Below, in pieces: positions 1 to 8,302 of a DNA stretch of 64,000 nt. Source of the DNA: Tautonia plasticadhaerens (lineage in GTDB: Bacteria > Planctomycetota > Planctomycetia > Isosphaerales > Isosphaeraceae); assembly GCF_007752535.1 (NCBI RefSeq), contig NZ_CP036428.1:62001-126000 (forward strand), in the 5' to 3' direction. A program made the position numbers and the translations under genes. The notes beneath the pieces were generated by a model. That model was not told the DNA's origin. It did not search any database and was given only the letters and a program-made list of their open reading frames with translations. Every line of letters begins with the position of its first letter. Position 1 is the first letter of the stretch.

Positions 1-2
1 GG

Positions 3-338
3 ACCAAGACCCCCCATTACTTCCGCCGGGAGGACGACGAGCCGTTCGCCTTCGCCGGCTTGTGGGAACGCTGGTCGAAGGGCCCGGCGCCGGTCGAGAG
101 CGTCGCCATCATCACCACCGAGCCCAACGACCTGGTCGCCCCGGTCCACGACCGGATGCCGGCGATCCTCCGCCCCGAGGACTACGCCCAGAGGCTCGAC
201 CCGGAGGAGCAGGCGTCGGACCTGCACGCGCTCCTGGCCCCATTCCCGGCCGGGCTGATGGCGGCCCATCCGGTCGGCACGCTCGTCGGCAGCCCGAGGG
301 TCGACCGGCCCGAGTGCATCGAGCCGGTCGCCTCGTGA
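3..338 (+). CDS. SOS response-associated peptidase family (SRAP/YedK/HMCES-like), C-terminal part
   Basis: The frame is already open at the window edge, so only the last 111 residues are present and the start lies outside. The residues match the C-terminal half of SRAP proteins: FAFAGLWERW, then VAIITTEPN, then HDRMPAIL, followed by a short helical tail. Family members shield abasic sites in single-stranded DNA by forming a covalent thiazolidine link through Cys2; the His of HDRMP belongs to the active site. The gene converges on a compact relative at 372-842 and lies close to a translesion polymerase, which fits a DNA-damage tolerance group. The catalytic Cys2 cannot be seen because the 5' end is missing. 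Confidence 0.88.
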   Translation, partial: TKTPHYFRREDDEPFAFAGLWERWSKGPAPVESVAIITTEPNDLVAPVHDRMPAILRPEDYAQRLDPEEQASDLHALLAPFPAGLMAAHPVGTLVGSPRVDRPECIEPVAS

Positions 339-371
339 GCCGGCCGCGCCGCCTCCCGGCCCCGTCCGGGC

Positions 372-842
372 TCAGATCCGCTGGTCGATCAGCACCGGCA
401 TCCGGTCCGAGCCGGTCATGATCCTGTAGTAGTGGCTGGCCGGCTCGCACAGCATGTAGGCGACCGCCCAGCCCCGCTCGTCCGGCACCACCAGCCCCCG
501 GAACCCCGTCTCGATCAGATACCACACCCCCCGACGCTCCAGGCCGAACGACGCCGGGATCTCCACCGGCACCGACTCGATCCCCCGCCAGCCCCCCTCC
601 TCGATCGTCCGCAGCCACGTCCAGCCCGTCCGGGGCAGGGATCGGCTCTGGCCCCGCCCGTTCCCCCAGCGGACGACCTGGAGCCGGCCGTCCCGCCAGA
701 TCGGCAGCGCCGGCCACCGCTCCCGGTACAGGAAGCGGTACTCGTCCCGCTCGCCGCGGAGGTAGCGGCGATGGGCCATGCCGGGCCGCCCGATCAATTC
801 CGTGGGCAACTCGCTCCCCGCGACGGCGATCCCCTGGCACAC
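372..842 (-). CDS. Compact SRAP-like protein, 156 aa, with Met-Cys N-terminus
   Basis: The start is GTG (842-840) and the protein begins Met-Cys-Gln. Two regions line up by eye with SRAP proteins: VVRWGNGRG resembles their RWGL block, and the C-terminal TGSDRMPVLID resembles PVHDRMPAILRP of the neighbour at 3-338. The protein is much shorter than the roughly 200-230 residues usual for the family and lacks a clear middle part. The His of HDRMP is replaced by Ser, while Cys2, the residue that bonds to abasic DNA in SRAP, is present if initiator Met is removed. It is convergent with the SRAP gene and divergent from the Y-family polymerase, with a 59-bp gap to that gene's preferred start. The assignment to SRAP is inference from these short matches; it may instead be an unrelated conserved family. 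Confidence 0.6.
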   Translation of the reverse strand: MCQGIAVAGSELPTELIGRPGMAHRRYLRGERDEYRFLYRERWPALPIWRDGRLQVVRWGNGRGQSRSLPRTGWTWLRTIEEGGWRGIESVPVEIPASFGLERRGVWYLIETGFRGLVVPDERGWAVAYMLCEPASHYYRIMTGSDRMPVLIDQRI

Positions 843-866
843 GGCCCGACGGTCCGACTCCCCGGT

Positions 867-894
867 TTGACTGATCCTATGTGCAGAGTATGCT
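867..894 (+). promoter_or_regulatory. Possible promoter for the Y-family polymerase gene
   Basis: TTGACT (867-872) is followed after 16 bases by TATGCT (889-894). If this works as -35/-10, transcription would begin near 901-902, exactly at the ATG preferred for the polymerase, giving a nearly leaderless mRNA. No Shine-Dalgarno sequence is visible before that ATG, which is consistent. The site lies between divergent genes. I recognise no LexA-type operator here. Confidence 0.3.
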
Positions 895-901
895 TCCGTC
901 C

Positions 902-2125
902 ATGAAGCGCCAAGGGCCGATCGGGCACGTCGACGCCGATTGTTATTACGTCGCCGCCGAGCGGGTGCGCCACGCGCACCTCGCCGGCTTGCCCGTCGGC
1001 GTGCTCGGCAACCAGGGCGCCTGCGTCATCGCCAAGAGCTACGAGATGAAGGCCGCCGGCGTCGGCACCGGCATGCCCATCTGGGACGCCATGGCCCTCT
1101 GCCCCGAAGGGGTCTACGTCAAGCGCGACTTCCGCTGGTACGAGGTCCTCTCCCGGCTGATGCTGGAGACGATGCGGGAGCTGTCCCCGAAGGTTGAATA
1201 CTATAGCATAGATGAATTCTACTTCGAGGTCGTCTCGCCCCGGGGGGGCGACGACCAGGAGGCCGCCCGGCTGGTCCGCGACCGGATCATGGAGCGGGTG
1301 CGGGTGCCGGTCACCGTCGGCATCGCCCGGACCCGCACCCTCGCCAAGCTCATCTCCGACGCCGCCAAGCCGTTCGGCGCCCGCGCCGTCCTCGACCCGG
1401 CCGCCGAGCACGCCCTGCTGGCCGCCCGCCCGGTCACCGACGTCACCGGCATCGCCGGCCGCCGGGAACGCCTGCTGCTCCCCCGGGGCATCCGCACCTG
1501 CCTCGACCTCGCACGGGCCGACCGCCGGATCATCCGGCGGGTCCTGACCGCCAGCGGCGAGGCCCTCTGGTGGGAACTCAACGGCGACCCCGTGATCCCG
1601 ATCAACGCCCAGCGGACCCCCCACAAGGTTCTCTCCCGCGGCGGCAGCTTCGGCGCGCCGACCGGCCGGCCGGAGGTCCTCTGGGCGTGGCTGGTCCGCA
1701 ACCTGGAGCGGCTCGTCGAGGAGCTGGCCTTCCATCGCGTCCTGGCCGGTCGGGTCGCCTTCTGGGTCGGCTATCGCGACGGGCACGCCAGCGAGGGGCG
1801 GGCGACGCCCGGGGTCCCGACCGACCGCTTCGACGTCCTGCTCGACGCGCTGCGGCCCTGCCTGCGGCGGGCCTGGGTGCCGGGGGCGATGGCGGCGCGG
1901 ATGCACCTCTTCGCCGAGGACCTGCGGCCCCACCTCCCCCGGCATCTCGGCCTCTTCGACGGCACGGGGCCGGGCGACGCGGCGACGGCGGTGAAGCGGG
2001 CGGTCAACGACCGGCACGGCCGCTTCGCCCTCCGCAGCGGCGCGACGCTGCCGCTGGGGCCGATCTACGCCGACCGGGCCAACGGCCACGACATCTGCGA
2101 CGTCCGGGGCAAGACCTGCTTCTGA
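902..2125 (+). CDS. Y-family DNA polymerase (UmuC/DinB-like translesion polymerase)
   Basis: The product copies past damaged template bases. Motifs of the palm domain are clear: VDADCYYVAAE near the N-terminus carries the first metal-binding Asp residues, VIAKSYEMKAAGVGTGMP matches the finger/palm region, and YSIDEFYFE holds the catalytic Asp-Glu pair. A helix-hairpin region follows (VTDVTGIAGRRERLLLPRGI) and then the little-finger domain. The length of about 407 residues is normal for UmuC-like enzymes. GTG 881 and ATG 890 are also in frame; ATG 902 is preferred because conservation begins just after it and a possible promoter overlaps the earlier codons. Neighbouring SRAP-type genes suggest a shared role in lesion handling. 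UmuC-like versus ImuB-like cannot be settled by eye, but the catalytic acids are intact, unlike in ImuB. Confidence 0.93.
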   Translation: MKRQGPIGHVDADCYYVAAERVRHAHLAGLPVGVLGNQGACVIAKSYEMKAAGVGTGMPIWDAMALCPEGVYVKRDFRWYEVLSRLMLETMRELSPKVEYYSIDEFYFEVVSPRGGDDQEAARLVRDRIMERVRVPVTVGIARTRTLAKLISDAAKPFGARAVLDPAAEHALLAARPVTDVTGIAGRRERLLLPRGIRTCLDLARADRRIIRRVLTASGEALWWELNGDPVIPINAQRTPHKVLSRGGSFGAPTGRPEVLWAWLVRNLERLVEELAFHRVLAGRVAFWVGYRDGHASEGRATPGVPTDRFDVLLDALRPCLRRAWVPGAMAARMHLFAEDLRPHLPRHLGLFDGTGPGDAATAVKRAVNDRHGRFALRSGATLPLGPIYADRANGHDICDVRGKTCF

Positions 2126-2298
2126 CCCCGGTCGGGGCGGCCCTGCCGGCCTCCGGGGCTCCTCCCCGGGCGATCGTGCCGTCGGGGTCGATGGGGCGGC
2201 CGACGGCGGGGCCCAGGCCCTCGTGCGGCTGGCCTGCGGCCTGGGGCGTACCGAAAAAACCGGGCAGGGGAGGTCCGCCCCCCGGGGGAGCGACGACC

Positions 2299-2526
2299 AT
2301 GACGACCAATGCGCCGATCCGGCCCGGCGACCACCGGGACGACGACTCCTGGTCCTTCGTCGCCTCGTCGGGCGACGTCGGCCTCGTGGCCGAGGGCGGC
2401 GAGCCCGAGCCCCGCTGGAGCCGCGTCGGCCCGCCGCTGTCGGAGGACGCCGAGCCGAAGGTGCCCGATCCGGAGGACCTCGACGCATTCGCGTCGGTGC
2501 GGCGGTCCTACGGCATCCCGGCGTGA
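2299..2526 (+). CDS. Small acidic hypothetical protein, 75 aa
   Basis: ATG 2299 follows a GGGGGAG ribosome-binding sequence (2284-2290) at good distance. The predicted product is acidic and rich in Asp, Glu and Pro, with no membrane segment, cysteine or recognisable domain; it ends FASVRRSYGIPA. It is on the same strand as the polymerase gene, 173 bases downstream, so co-transcription is possible. I do not recognise the family. Support comes from the ribosome-binding site and host-like codon use rather than homology. Confidence 0.5.
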   Translation: MTTNAPIRPGDHRDDDSWSFVASSGDVGLVAEGGEPEPRWSRVGPPLSEDAEPKVPDPEDLDAFASVRRSYGIPA

Positions 2527-2786
2527 GGGCAGGGGCCCTCCCCGGGCTGGCCGGGGCGGGCCGCCTCGGCGAGAATGGGGCCCGAGCCCGGTCGGGTGGA
2601 TTCGGGGTGGAGTGCCCGGCCGGTCGGACGACGGCCTCCACGTCATCGTCGAGGCCCGCGTCTGCAACCCCGCCCGCCGGGGCGCCGGCCGCACCACGAC
2701 CGCCGGCAGCCCCGGCATCCGCCCCCTCCGGCGGGCGGCGGCTCGTCGGCCGCATCGCCCCAGGCACCTCCACCGAGACCGACCGC

Positions 2787-4029
2787 ATGGGGCATCTCGG
2801 CATCCTCTGCCCGAACACTCCCGGTCACCTCGACCCCATGACCGCCCTGGCCGACGCCCTCCGGCGGCGCGGCCACCGCGTCACCTTCTTCCTCCTGGGC
2901 GAGCCGACCGCCTCCGTCGCCCAGGCCGGCTTCGACGTCATCCCCATCGACAGCCCGCTCCTCCCGGTCCACGAGTACCGCGACCAGTTGCAGCGCCTCG
3001 GCTCCCTCGCCGGCCGGCCCGCCCTCCGCCACACCATCCGCCTGGGCGCACGCGCCGCCGAGGCCATCCTCGACGCCGGGCCCGCCCTCGTCGGGCGCGC
3101 CGGCGTCTCCGCACTGCTCGTCGACCAGGCCTCCCCGGCCGGCGGCACCGTCGCCGACCGCCTCGGCCTCCCCTTCGCCACCCCCTGCAACGCGCTCCCG
3201 CTGCACCCCGACCCCGACGTGCCCCCCTTCTTCACCCCCTGGGGCCCCCTGGGCCCGCGCCCGCAACCGCCTCGCCTGGGCGGCCCTGGACCGCCTCTAC
3301 GCCCCGATCCTCGCCCCGATCCGCCGCCATCGCGCCCGGCACCGCCTCCCCGCCCCGCGACGCCTCGCCGACACCTGGTCCGACCGCCTCCAGCTCAGCC
3401 AGCTCCCCGGGGCCCTGGACTTCCCCCGCCGGCGCCGCCCCCGCCGGCTCCGCCTCGTCGGCCCCCTGCGACGGCCGGCCGGCACGCCCACGGTCCCCTT
3501 CCCCTGGGGGTGCCTCGACGGCCGCCCGCTGATCTACGCCTCCTTCGGCACCCTCCAGAATCGCCGCCCCGATTCCTTCCGCATGGTCGCCGAGGCCTGC
3601 GCCGGCACCGGCCACCAGGTGGTCATCTCCACCGGCCACGGGGTCGCCCCCGGGGCCCTGGCCGGCCTGCCGGGCGGCCCGATCGTCGTGGGCTACGCCC
3701 CCCAGCGCGAGCTGCTGGCCCGGGCCGCCCTGGCGGTTACGCACGCCGGGCTGAACACCGTGCTCGACGCCCTGGGCGCCGGCGTGCCGCTGGTCGCCGT
3801 GCCGGTGACCAACGAGCAGCCCGGGATCGCCGCCCGGGTCGCCTGGGCCGGGGCCGGGGAGGTGCTGCCGCCGGGCCGGGCCACGGCGGGGCGCCTGCGG
3901 GACCTGGTCGGGCGGGTCGGCCGGGAGGGATCCTACCGGGCCGCGGCCGTGCGGGTCGCCGATTCGATCCGGTCGGGCGGCGGGGCGGAACGGGCCGCCG
4001 AGCTGGTCGAGAAGGACCTGCTGGCCTGA
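2787..4029 (+). pseudogene. MGT-type glycosyltransferase (UGT-like), frameshifted
   Basis: The first 150 or so codons from ATG 2787 read MGHLGILCPNTPGHLDPM, the glycine-rich N-terminal fold of macrolide/UDP-glycosyltransferases. At about 3236-3250 the coding frame moves by one base: before it the frame gives PPFFTPWG, after it RNRLAWAALDRLYAP. The C-terminal half carries LIYASFGTL and VTHAGLNTVLDALGAGVPLV, the nucleotide-sugar binding signature of the family, ending in ELVEKDLLA at 4029. Joined together the two frames give a full-length protein of about 410 residues, so the gene differs from an intact one by a single extra base in a G/C run. It may be a real inactivating mutation or a sequence error. 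No neighbour suggests the acceptor substrate. Confidence 0.8.
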
Positions 4030-4335
4030 GATCGACCGAAGGGAGGCCGGGGCGATTGGCAGAGAGTCCGCCGCCCGTCCTGCTCGGCGAGAGCCTGCGT
4101 CTTCGGATCGGGAAGGGGCAATGGTTGCACCTCCCGGCGTCCCTCGATGCGTCCCCCTGACGTCCGGGGCCGCCGGCCGACCGGGCATCGGGACAGGACA
4201 GGCCCTCGGCCAACAGCGGGCAGGGCCAGGCAGGCTGCGTTTTTCAGGGCGGGACACGCAGGTGCCCGGGCTCCATCCCGTGGTGTCTCTTTTCCATGAC
4301 CGATGACGACGCAGGGCGGGTCGTCCGCGGGGTGG
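4030..4335. other. Intergenic stretch, no gene seen
   Basis: About 300 bases between the convergent ends of the glycosyltransferase and the efflux operon. The open frames through it are shadows of flanking genes. I see no convincing hairpin terminator. Confidence 0.5.
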
Positions 4336-4689
4336 TTACCGTGCGATGCCGCCGGCCGGATGAGGCGTTCCCTGCCCCGGCGGCACCCAGATGTAGTAGG
4401 GGGGGTAGGGCGGCCAGCACACCTGGGGGGGCGGCTTGCGGCGGTAGTCGTCCGGGGCACCACCGCGGGGGAAACAGTGCGGGTCCCACCAGTGCAGCAA
4501 GCCGCCGTCGTCCGGGTGCCAGCCGCCGGCCGGGCGCAGTCGCTGGAGCAGGTGGGGACGCCTCGGGCCGTCACGCCCACCTTCGCCACCGATCGCGTCG
4601 CCGCACGACCCCAGCACGAGCAGCAGCGCCCAGCCCAGTCGCCTCCGCCGCGTGCTGCGTGCATCCCCGTCCACTTCGGTCGTCATCAT
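4336..4689 (-). CDS. Small predicted lipoprotein with aromatic/proline-rich tail, 117 aa
   Basis: After a basic N-terminus comes a hydrophobic stretch ending LLLVLGSC, a plausible lipobox with Cys29 as the lipidated residue. The mature part is short and ends in an unusual Trp, Tyr, Pro and Cys rich tail (LLHWWDPHCFP, CWPPYPPYYIWVPPG). Its ATG overlaps the stop of the outer-membrane channel gene by four bases (4686-4689), which suggests translational coupling and a place in the efflux operon. The family is not recognised. A role as an accessory lipoprotein of the pump is inference from position only. Confidence 0.65.
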   Translation of the reverse strand: MMTTEVDGDARSTRRRRLGWALLLVLGSCGDAIGGEGGRDGPRRPHLLQRLRPAGGWHPDDGGLLHWWDPHCFPRGGAPDDYRRKPPPQVCWPPYPPYYIWVPPGQGTPHPAGGIAR

Positions 4690-6383
4690 CCTCCGGCTCC
4701 TTGGTCCATTGCGTCGGGGACGGCCGCCGGGTCGGGGGCACGCATCGGCAGCGCCTCCGGCAAGCCGCTGGGGTCAGCGGCGGCCGGCTCTTCCCCACGT
4801 ACGTCGGGAGGGGCGGTGACGGGGGGCGCCTCGCCCAGGGTCAAGGGGTCCGAGTGGCTCGCGATCGGCCCCTCGTAGTGGCGATCGTCCCGGAGGCGGA
4901 GATCCCAGCCCCCTCCCAGGGCGCGATAGACGCCGATCAGGTTCAGCGCGATGTTGCCCCGGGCGACGGCGAGCTGGTCCTGCGCCTGCAGGCGCGCGTT
5001 CGCCAGGGTGAACAGGCGGTTGACGTCGGCCTCGATCTCGCTGAAGTTGCGCCCCTCGATCGCCGTGGCCGATGCGGCCGCGGCCGCGCTGCGCGCCAGC
5101 GCGTCGGCCTGCTCCTGCGACCGGAGGAAGCCGCGCAGCGCCGTCTGGACCTCCCGGGCCGCCGTCAGGACCCTGCCCTGATAGGTCGCGACCAGCTCCT
5201 GGGTCCGGGCATCCTGGAGGTGGACGTTGTTCGCGAGGCGGCCGTAGTTCAGGACGTCCCACGAGAACTGGGGGATGACCAGCGCCAGGCCGCCGCCGGA
5301 TCCCGCCAACGGGCCCAGTTTGACGTCGGAATGGCCGAGCGCCGTGCCGATGGAGATGCTGGGGAACAGCCCGGCCACGGCCACGCCGATCTGGGCGCTC
5401 TGGGCCGCCACCCGGCGCTCGGCGCCGCGGACGTCGGGGCGGCGGCGCACCAGGTCGGCCGGGATGCCCGCGGCCACGGCGGCCGGGATCGTCGGCATCG
5501 GCAGGCCTCCCGGGGCCGGCCCGAGGCCCGGCTCCAGGTCGCGGGGCGGCTCGCCGAGGAGGATGGAGAGCTGATCGTTGGCCTGCCCCCGCGCGATCTC
5601 CAGGGCCGGGATCGTGGAGCGGGTCTGCTCCATGAGCGTCCGGAGTTGCGCCACGTCCAGGGCCGTCGCTGTGCCGACCTGCACCTGCCGCTCGGCGACG
5701 GCCACCAGCCCCTCCTGCAGCCGGAGGTTGTCGCGCGCGATCGCGATCCGCTGCTGGGCCACCCGGTACTGCACGTAGTTCGTCGCCACGTCGGCCAGCA
5801 GGGTCACCAGGGCGGCGTCGTAGTCCTCGACCGAGGCATCGAGCCGGGCGTTGGCCGACTCCACCTGCCGGCGACATCGGCCCCAGAAGTCGAGCTCCCA
5901 GCTGAGGTTGAAGGCCGTGATATCGATGTGCGTCGGGTTCCCGCCCGCCTCGCCGTTGGAGTACAGCCCCAGCAATCGCTGGCTCTGGGGGAGGACGTTG
6001 CCCACGGCGATGGCCTGCTGCGCCCGCGCCTGGAGGACCCGGGTCCCGACGGAGCGGAGGTCCGGGTTCTGGCGATACGCCCGGGCGACCAGGACGTCGA
6101 GCGTGGGGTCCTGGAAGGCGCGCCACCAGTCGCCGTCGCGCGGCATCGGGCCGCGGACGCGGGGGTCGTCCGCCTGGATCCAGGTCGGGGCCACGGGCAC
6201 CGGCGGCCGGTGGTAATTGGGCCCGACCTTGAAGCCGTTTCGGACGTACTGGCGGAGGCCGTCGGTGACGCACCCGCAGGGGAGCAAGGCGGCGATCAGC
6301 AGGCATGCCAGGGTGGCCCGGCGCCCCAAGCAAAGGCGGAGACCTGGGAGGGTCCTCGCGGGGCGGAAACGGCGCCGATCCAT
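4686..6383 (-). CDS. Outer-membrane efflux channel lipoprotein (NodT/TolC family)
   Basis: The protein has 565 residues. A hydrophobic signal ends at a CGC motif near residues 36-38 and is followed by VGPNYHRPPVPVAPTW, the typical start of NodT-type outer-membrane factors. Two repeated channel domains follow, with family phrases such as LSWELDFWGRCRRQVESA and RRRPDVRGAERRVAAQ. It would form the outer-membrane exit duct for the inner-membrane transporter and adaptor encoded just upstream on the same strand. The gap to the transporter gene is 244 bases; the gene downstream overlaps by four bases. Confidence 0.93.
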   Translation of the reverse strand: MDRRRFRPARTLPGLRLCLGRRATLACLLIAALLPCGCVTDGLRQYVRNGFKVGPNYHRPPVPVAPTWIQADDPRVRGPMPRDGDWWRAFQDPTLDVLVARAYRQNPDLRSVGTRVLQARAQQAIAVGNVLPQSQRLLGLYSNGEAGGNPTHIDITAFNLSWELDFWGRCRRQVESANARLDASVEDYDAALVTLLADVATNYVQYRVAQQRIAIARDNLRLQEGLVAVAERQVQVGTATALDVAQLRTLMEQTRSTIPALEIARGQANDQLSILLGEPPRDLEPGLGPAPGGLPMPTIPAAVAAGIPADLVRRRPDVRGAERRVAAQSAQIGVAVAGLFPSISIGTALGHSDVKLGPLAGSGGGLALVIPQFSWDVLNYGRLANNVHLQDARTQELVATYQGRVLTAAREVQTALRGFLRSQEQADALARSAAAAASATAIEGRNFSEIEADVNRLFTLANARLQAQDQLAVARGNIALNLIGVYRALGGGWDLRLRDDRHYEGPIASHSDPLTLGEAPPVTAPPDVRGEEPAAADPSGLPEALPMRAPDPAAVPDAMDQGAGG

Positions 6384-6627
6384 GGCTCAGGCCCCGTCGT
6401 ACGAACCCACCCGCCGCCGAAGTTGGCACGCCTGGCAGATCGAGCACGATCTGCACGGTTGGGAATATCGGACGGTCTCCACGCCTCCCTGACGAAAACC
6501 CGGCGAAGTTGCCGTCGACTCGATGCCCGGCTCGGCCTGCGCCTCGAGGCCGACAGCACCGGGGGCGCCGGACAAGGCTCGCTGGGCGTGCATCGTACTG
6601 CATCGGGGGGGCTCCCATCCTCCTGGT

Positions 6628-8238
6628 TTACTCCGCCCCGATGTGCTCTCCCGCCTCGACCACCGAGCGCTTCATGAGCGGGACCAAGGCGACCAGCCCC
6701 ACGGCCAAGACGGCGAACAGCCAGAAGACGTCGAAGTAGGCGAGCGACGCCGCCTGCTGCGCGCGGAGGTTCGCCAGCGTCTCCCAGGTCATCTCCGCCG
6801 CCGCCGCCGGGTCGCCGGTCTGCCGGAGGAAGAACGCCCGGCCCTCCTCGGCGTAGGCGTGCACGTACGGGTTGAGGGGGTCGAGGAACTCGCCCACCCG
6901 CGCCGTGTGGAGCTGCTCGCGCCGCGTCACGAGGGTCTGGGCCATCGACGTGCCGACGCTGCCCCCCTCGTTGCGGAGCAGGGCCAGGAGGCCGACCGCG
7001 GCGCCGCGGAGATGCGTCGGCGTGTACTTGAAGGCGGCCACGTTGAGCGGGGCGAAGACCATCGACAGGCCGCAGATCAGCAGCACCCGGGGCCAGATCA
7101 CTTGCGGAGGGCTGATCTCGAGGTTCATCCGCGCCATCCAGTAGTTCGCGGCCGCCATGACGAGGAGGCCGGCCGCGATCAGCCGGCGCGCGTCGGTGCC
7201 CCGGCGTAGCAGGACGCCGACGACCAGCATCGTCAGGATGGAGAAGATCCCCGACGGCGACATCACCAGGCCGGAGACGAAGGCGTCGTAGCCGAAGAGG
7301 CCCTGGAGCAGGGCCGGCAGCGTCGTGCTGGCGCCGTAGAGCACGCCGTAGGCGCAGAAGACGATGAGGCAGCAGGCCGCGAAGTTGCGCTCGGCGAGCG
7401 GCCGGAAGTCGACCACCGGGTTGGCGATCCGCAGCTCCCGGGCGATCAGGCCGCCCAGGCCCAGCACGAAGAGGATGAACAGCGTCTGCACCCGCCCGAA
7501 CGGGTCGTTGTACCAGTCCCACTGCTGCCCCTTGCTGAGCAGGATCTCCCAGCAGGACATGATCAGGACCAGGAGCCCCAGGCCGATGGCGTCGAAGGGG
7601 ACCGGCCGCCTCCTCAACTCGGCGCGCCCCTCCTTCAGGTAGTCCGGGTCGTCGACCACGAGCGAGCAGAACACCAGGGCCAGGACGCCCACCGGCAGGT
7701 TGATGTAGAAGATCCAGCGCCAGTTGTAGTTGACGGTCAGGTAGCCGCCCAGCGTCGGGCCGAGGACCGGCGCCAGCAGGGCCGCGACGCCGAATATCGT
7801 CTGGGCGGCGCCCTGCTTCTCGGCCGTGAAGGCGTCGAGCAGGATCCCCTGGCTGGAGGGCTGCAGCCCGCCGCCGGCCAGGCCCTGGAGCACGCGGAAG
7901 AGGATGATCTGCTCGAGGCTGGTGGCCAGGCCGCACAGCCCGGAGGCGAGGGTGAAGACGGCGATCGACAGCAGGAAGTAGTTGCGCCGCCCGAGTCGGG
8001 CCGCCAGCCAGCCTGAGATCGGCAGGATGGTGGCGTTGGCGGCCAGGTAGCTGGTCAGGACCCACTCGCTGTCGACCTCCGAGGCCGACAGGCCGCCGGC
8101 GATGTACCGCAGCGCGACGTTGGCGATCGTGGTGTCCAGCACCTCCATGAACGTGGGGATGACCACGGCGGCGGCCACGACCCAGGGGTTGATCGCCGGG
8201 CGGCGGGCCCCGGTCGGGGCGAGGTCCACGCGGCTCAT
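6628..8238 (-). CDS. DHA2-family MFS multidrug efflux permease (EmrB-like)
   Basis: The protein has 536 residues with many hydrophobic segments, in line with the 14-helix DHA2 group. Signature stretches include TFMEVLDTTIANVAL (first helix), SEWVLTSYLAANA, GWLAARLGRRNYFL (loop 2-3), and GPTLGGYLTVNYNWRWIF (motif C region). It would export toxic organic compounds by proton exchange, coupled to the adaptor at 8303-9952 and the channel at 4686-6383. GGAGG lies nine bases before ATG 8238. The substrate cannot be read from the sequence. Confidence 0.94.
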   Translation of the reverse strand: MSRVDLAPTGARRPAINPWVVAAAVVIPTFMEVLDTTIANVALRYIAGGLSASEVDSEWVLTSYLAANATILPISGWLAARLGRRNYFLLSIAVFTLASGLCGLATSLEQIILFRVLQGLAGGGLQPSSQGILLDAFTAEKQGAAQTIFGVAALLAPVLGPTLGGYLTVNYNWRWIFYINLPVGVLALVFCSLVVDDPDYLKEGRAELRRRPVPFDAIGLGLLVLIMSCWEILLSKGQQWDWYNDPFGRVQTLFILFVLGLGGLIARELRIANPVVDFRPLAERNFAACCLIVFCAYGVLYGASTTLPALLQGLFGYDAFVSGLVMSPSGIFSILTMLVVGVLLRRGTDARRLIAAGLLVMAAANYWMARMNLEISPPQVIWPRVLLICGLSMVFAPLNVAAFKYTPTHLRGAAVGLLALLRNEGGSVGTSMAQTLVTRREQLHTARVGEFLDPLNPYVHAYAEEGRAFFLRQTGDPAAAAEMTWETLANLRAQQAASLAYFDVFWLFAVLAVGLVALVPLMKRSVVEAGEHIGAE

Positions 8239-8302
8239 GCGGGGGCGCCTCCGGCAGGCGGGCGGGCAACCGAGGGGGCCGGGGGCGACCCCGGCCCGGC
8301 CT

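Noticed and set aside
794-2818. A 674-codon open frame on the minus strand opposite the polymerase gene
   Set aside because: Arg/Pro/Gly-rich translation without motifs. Very GC-rich DNA leaves long open antisense frames; the polymerase on the other strand has clear motifs. The same reasoning removes the long frames opposite the efflux, permease, sulfate, DUF1549 and kinase genes.
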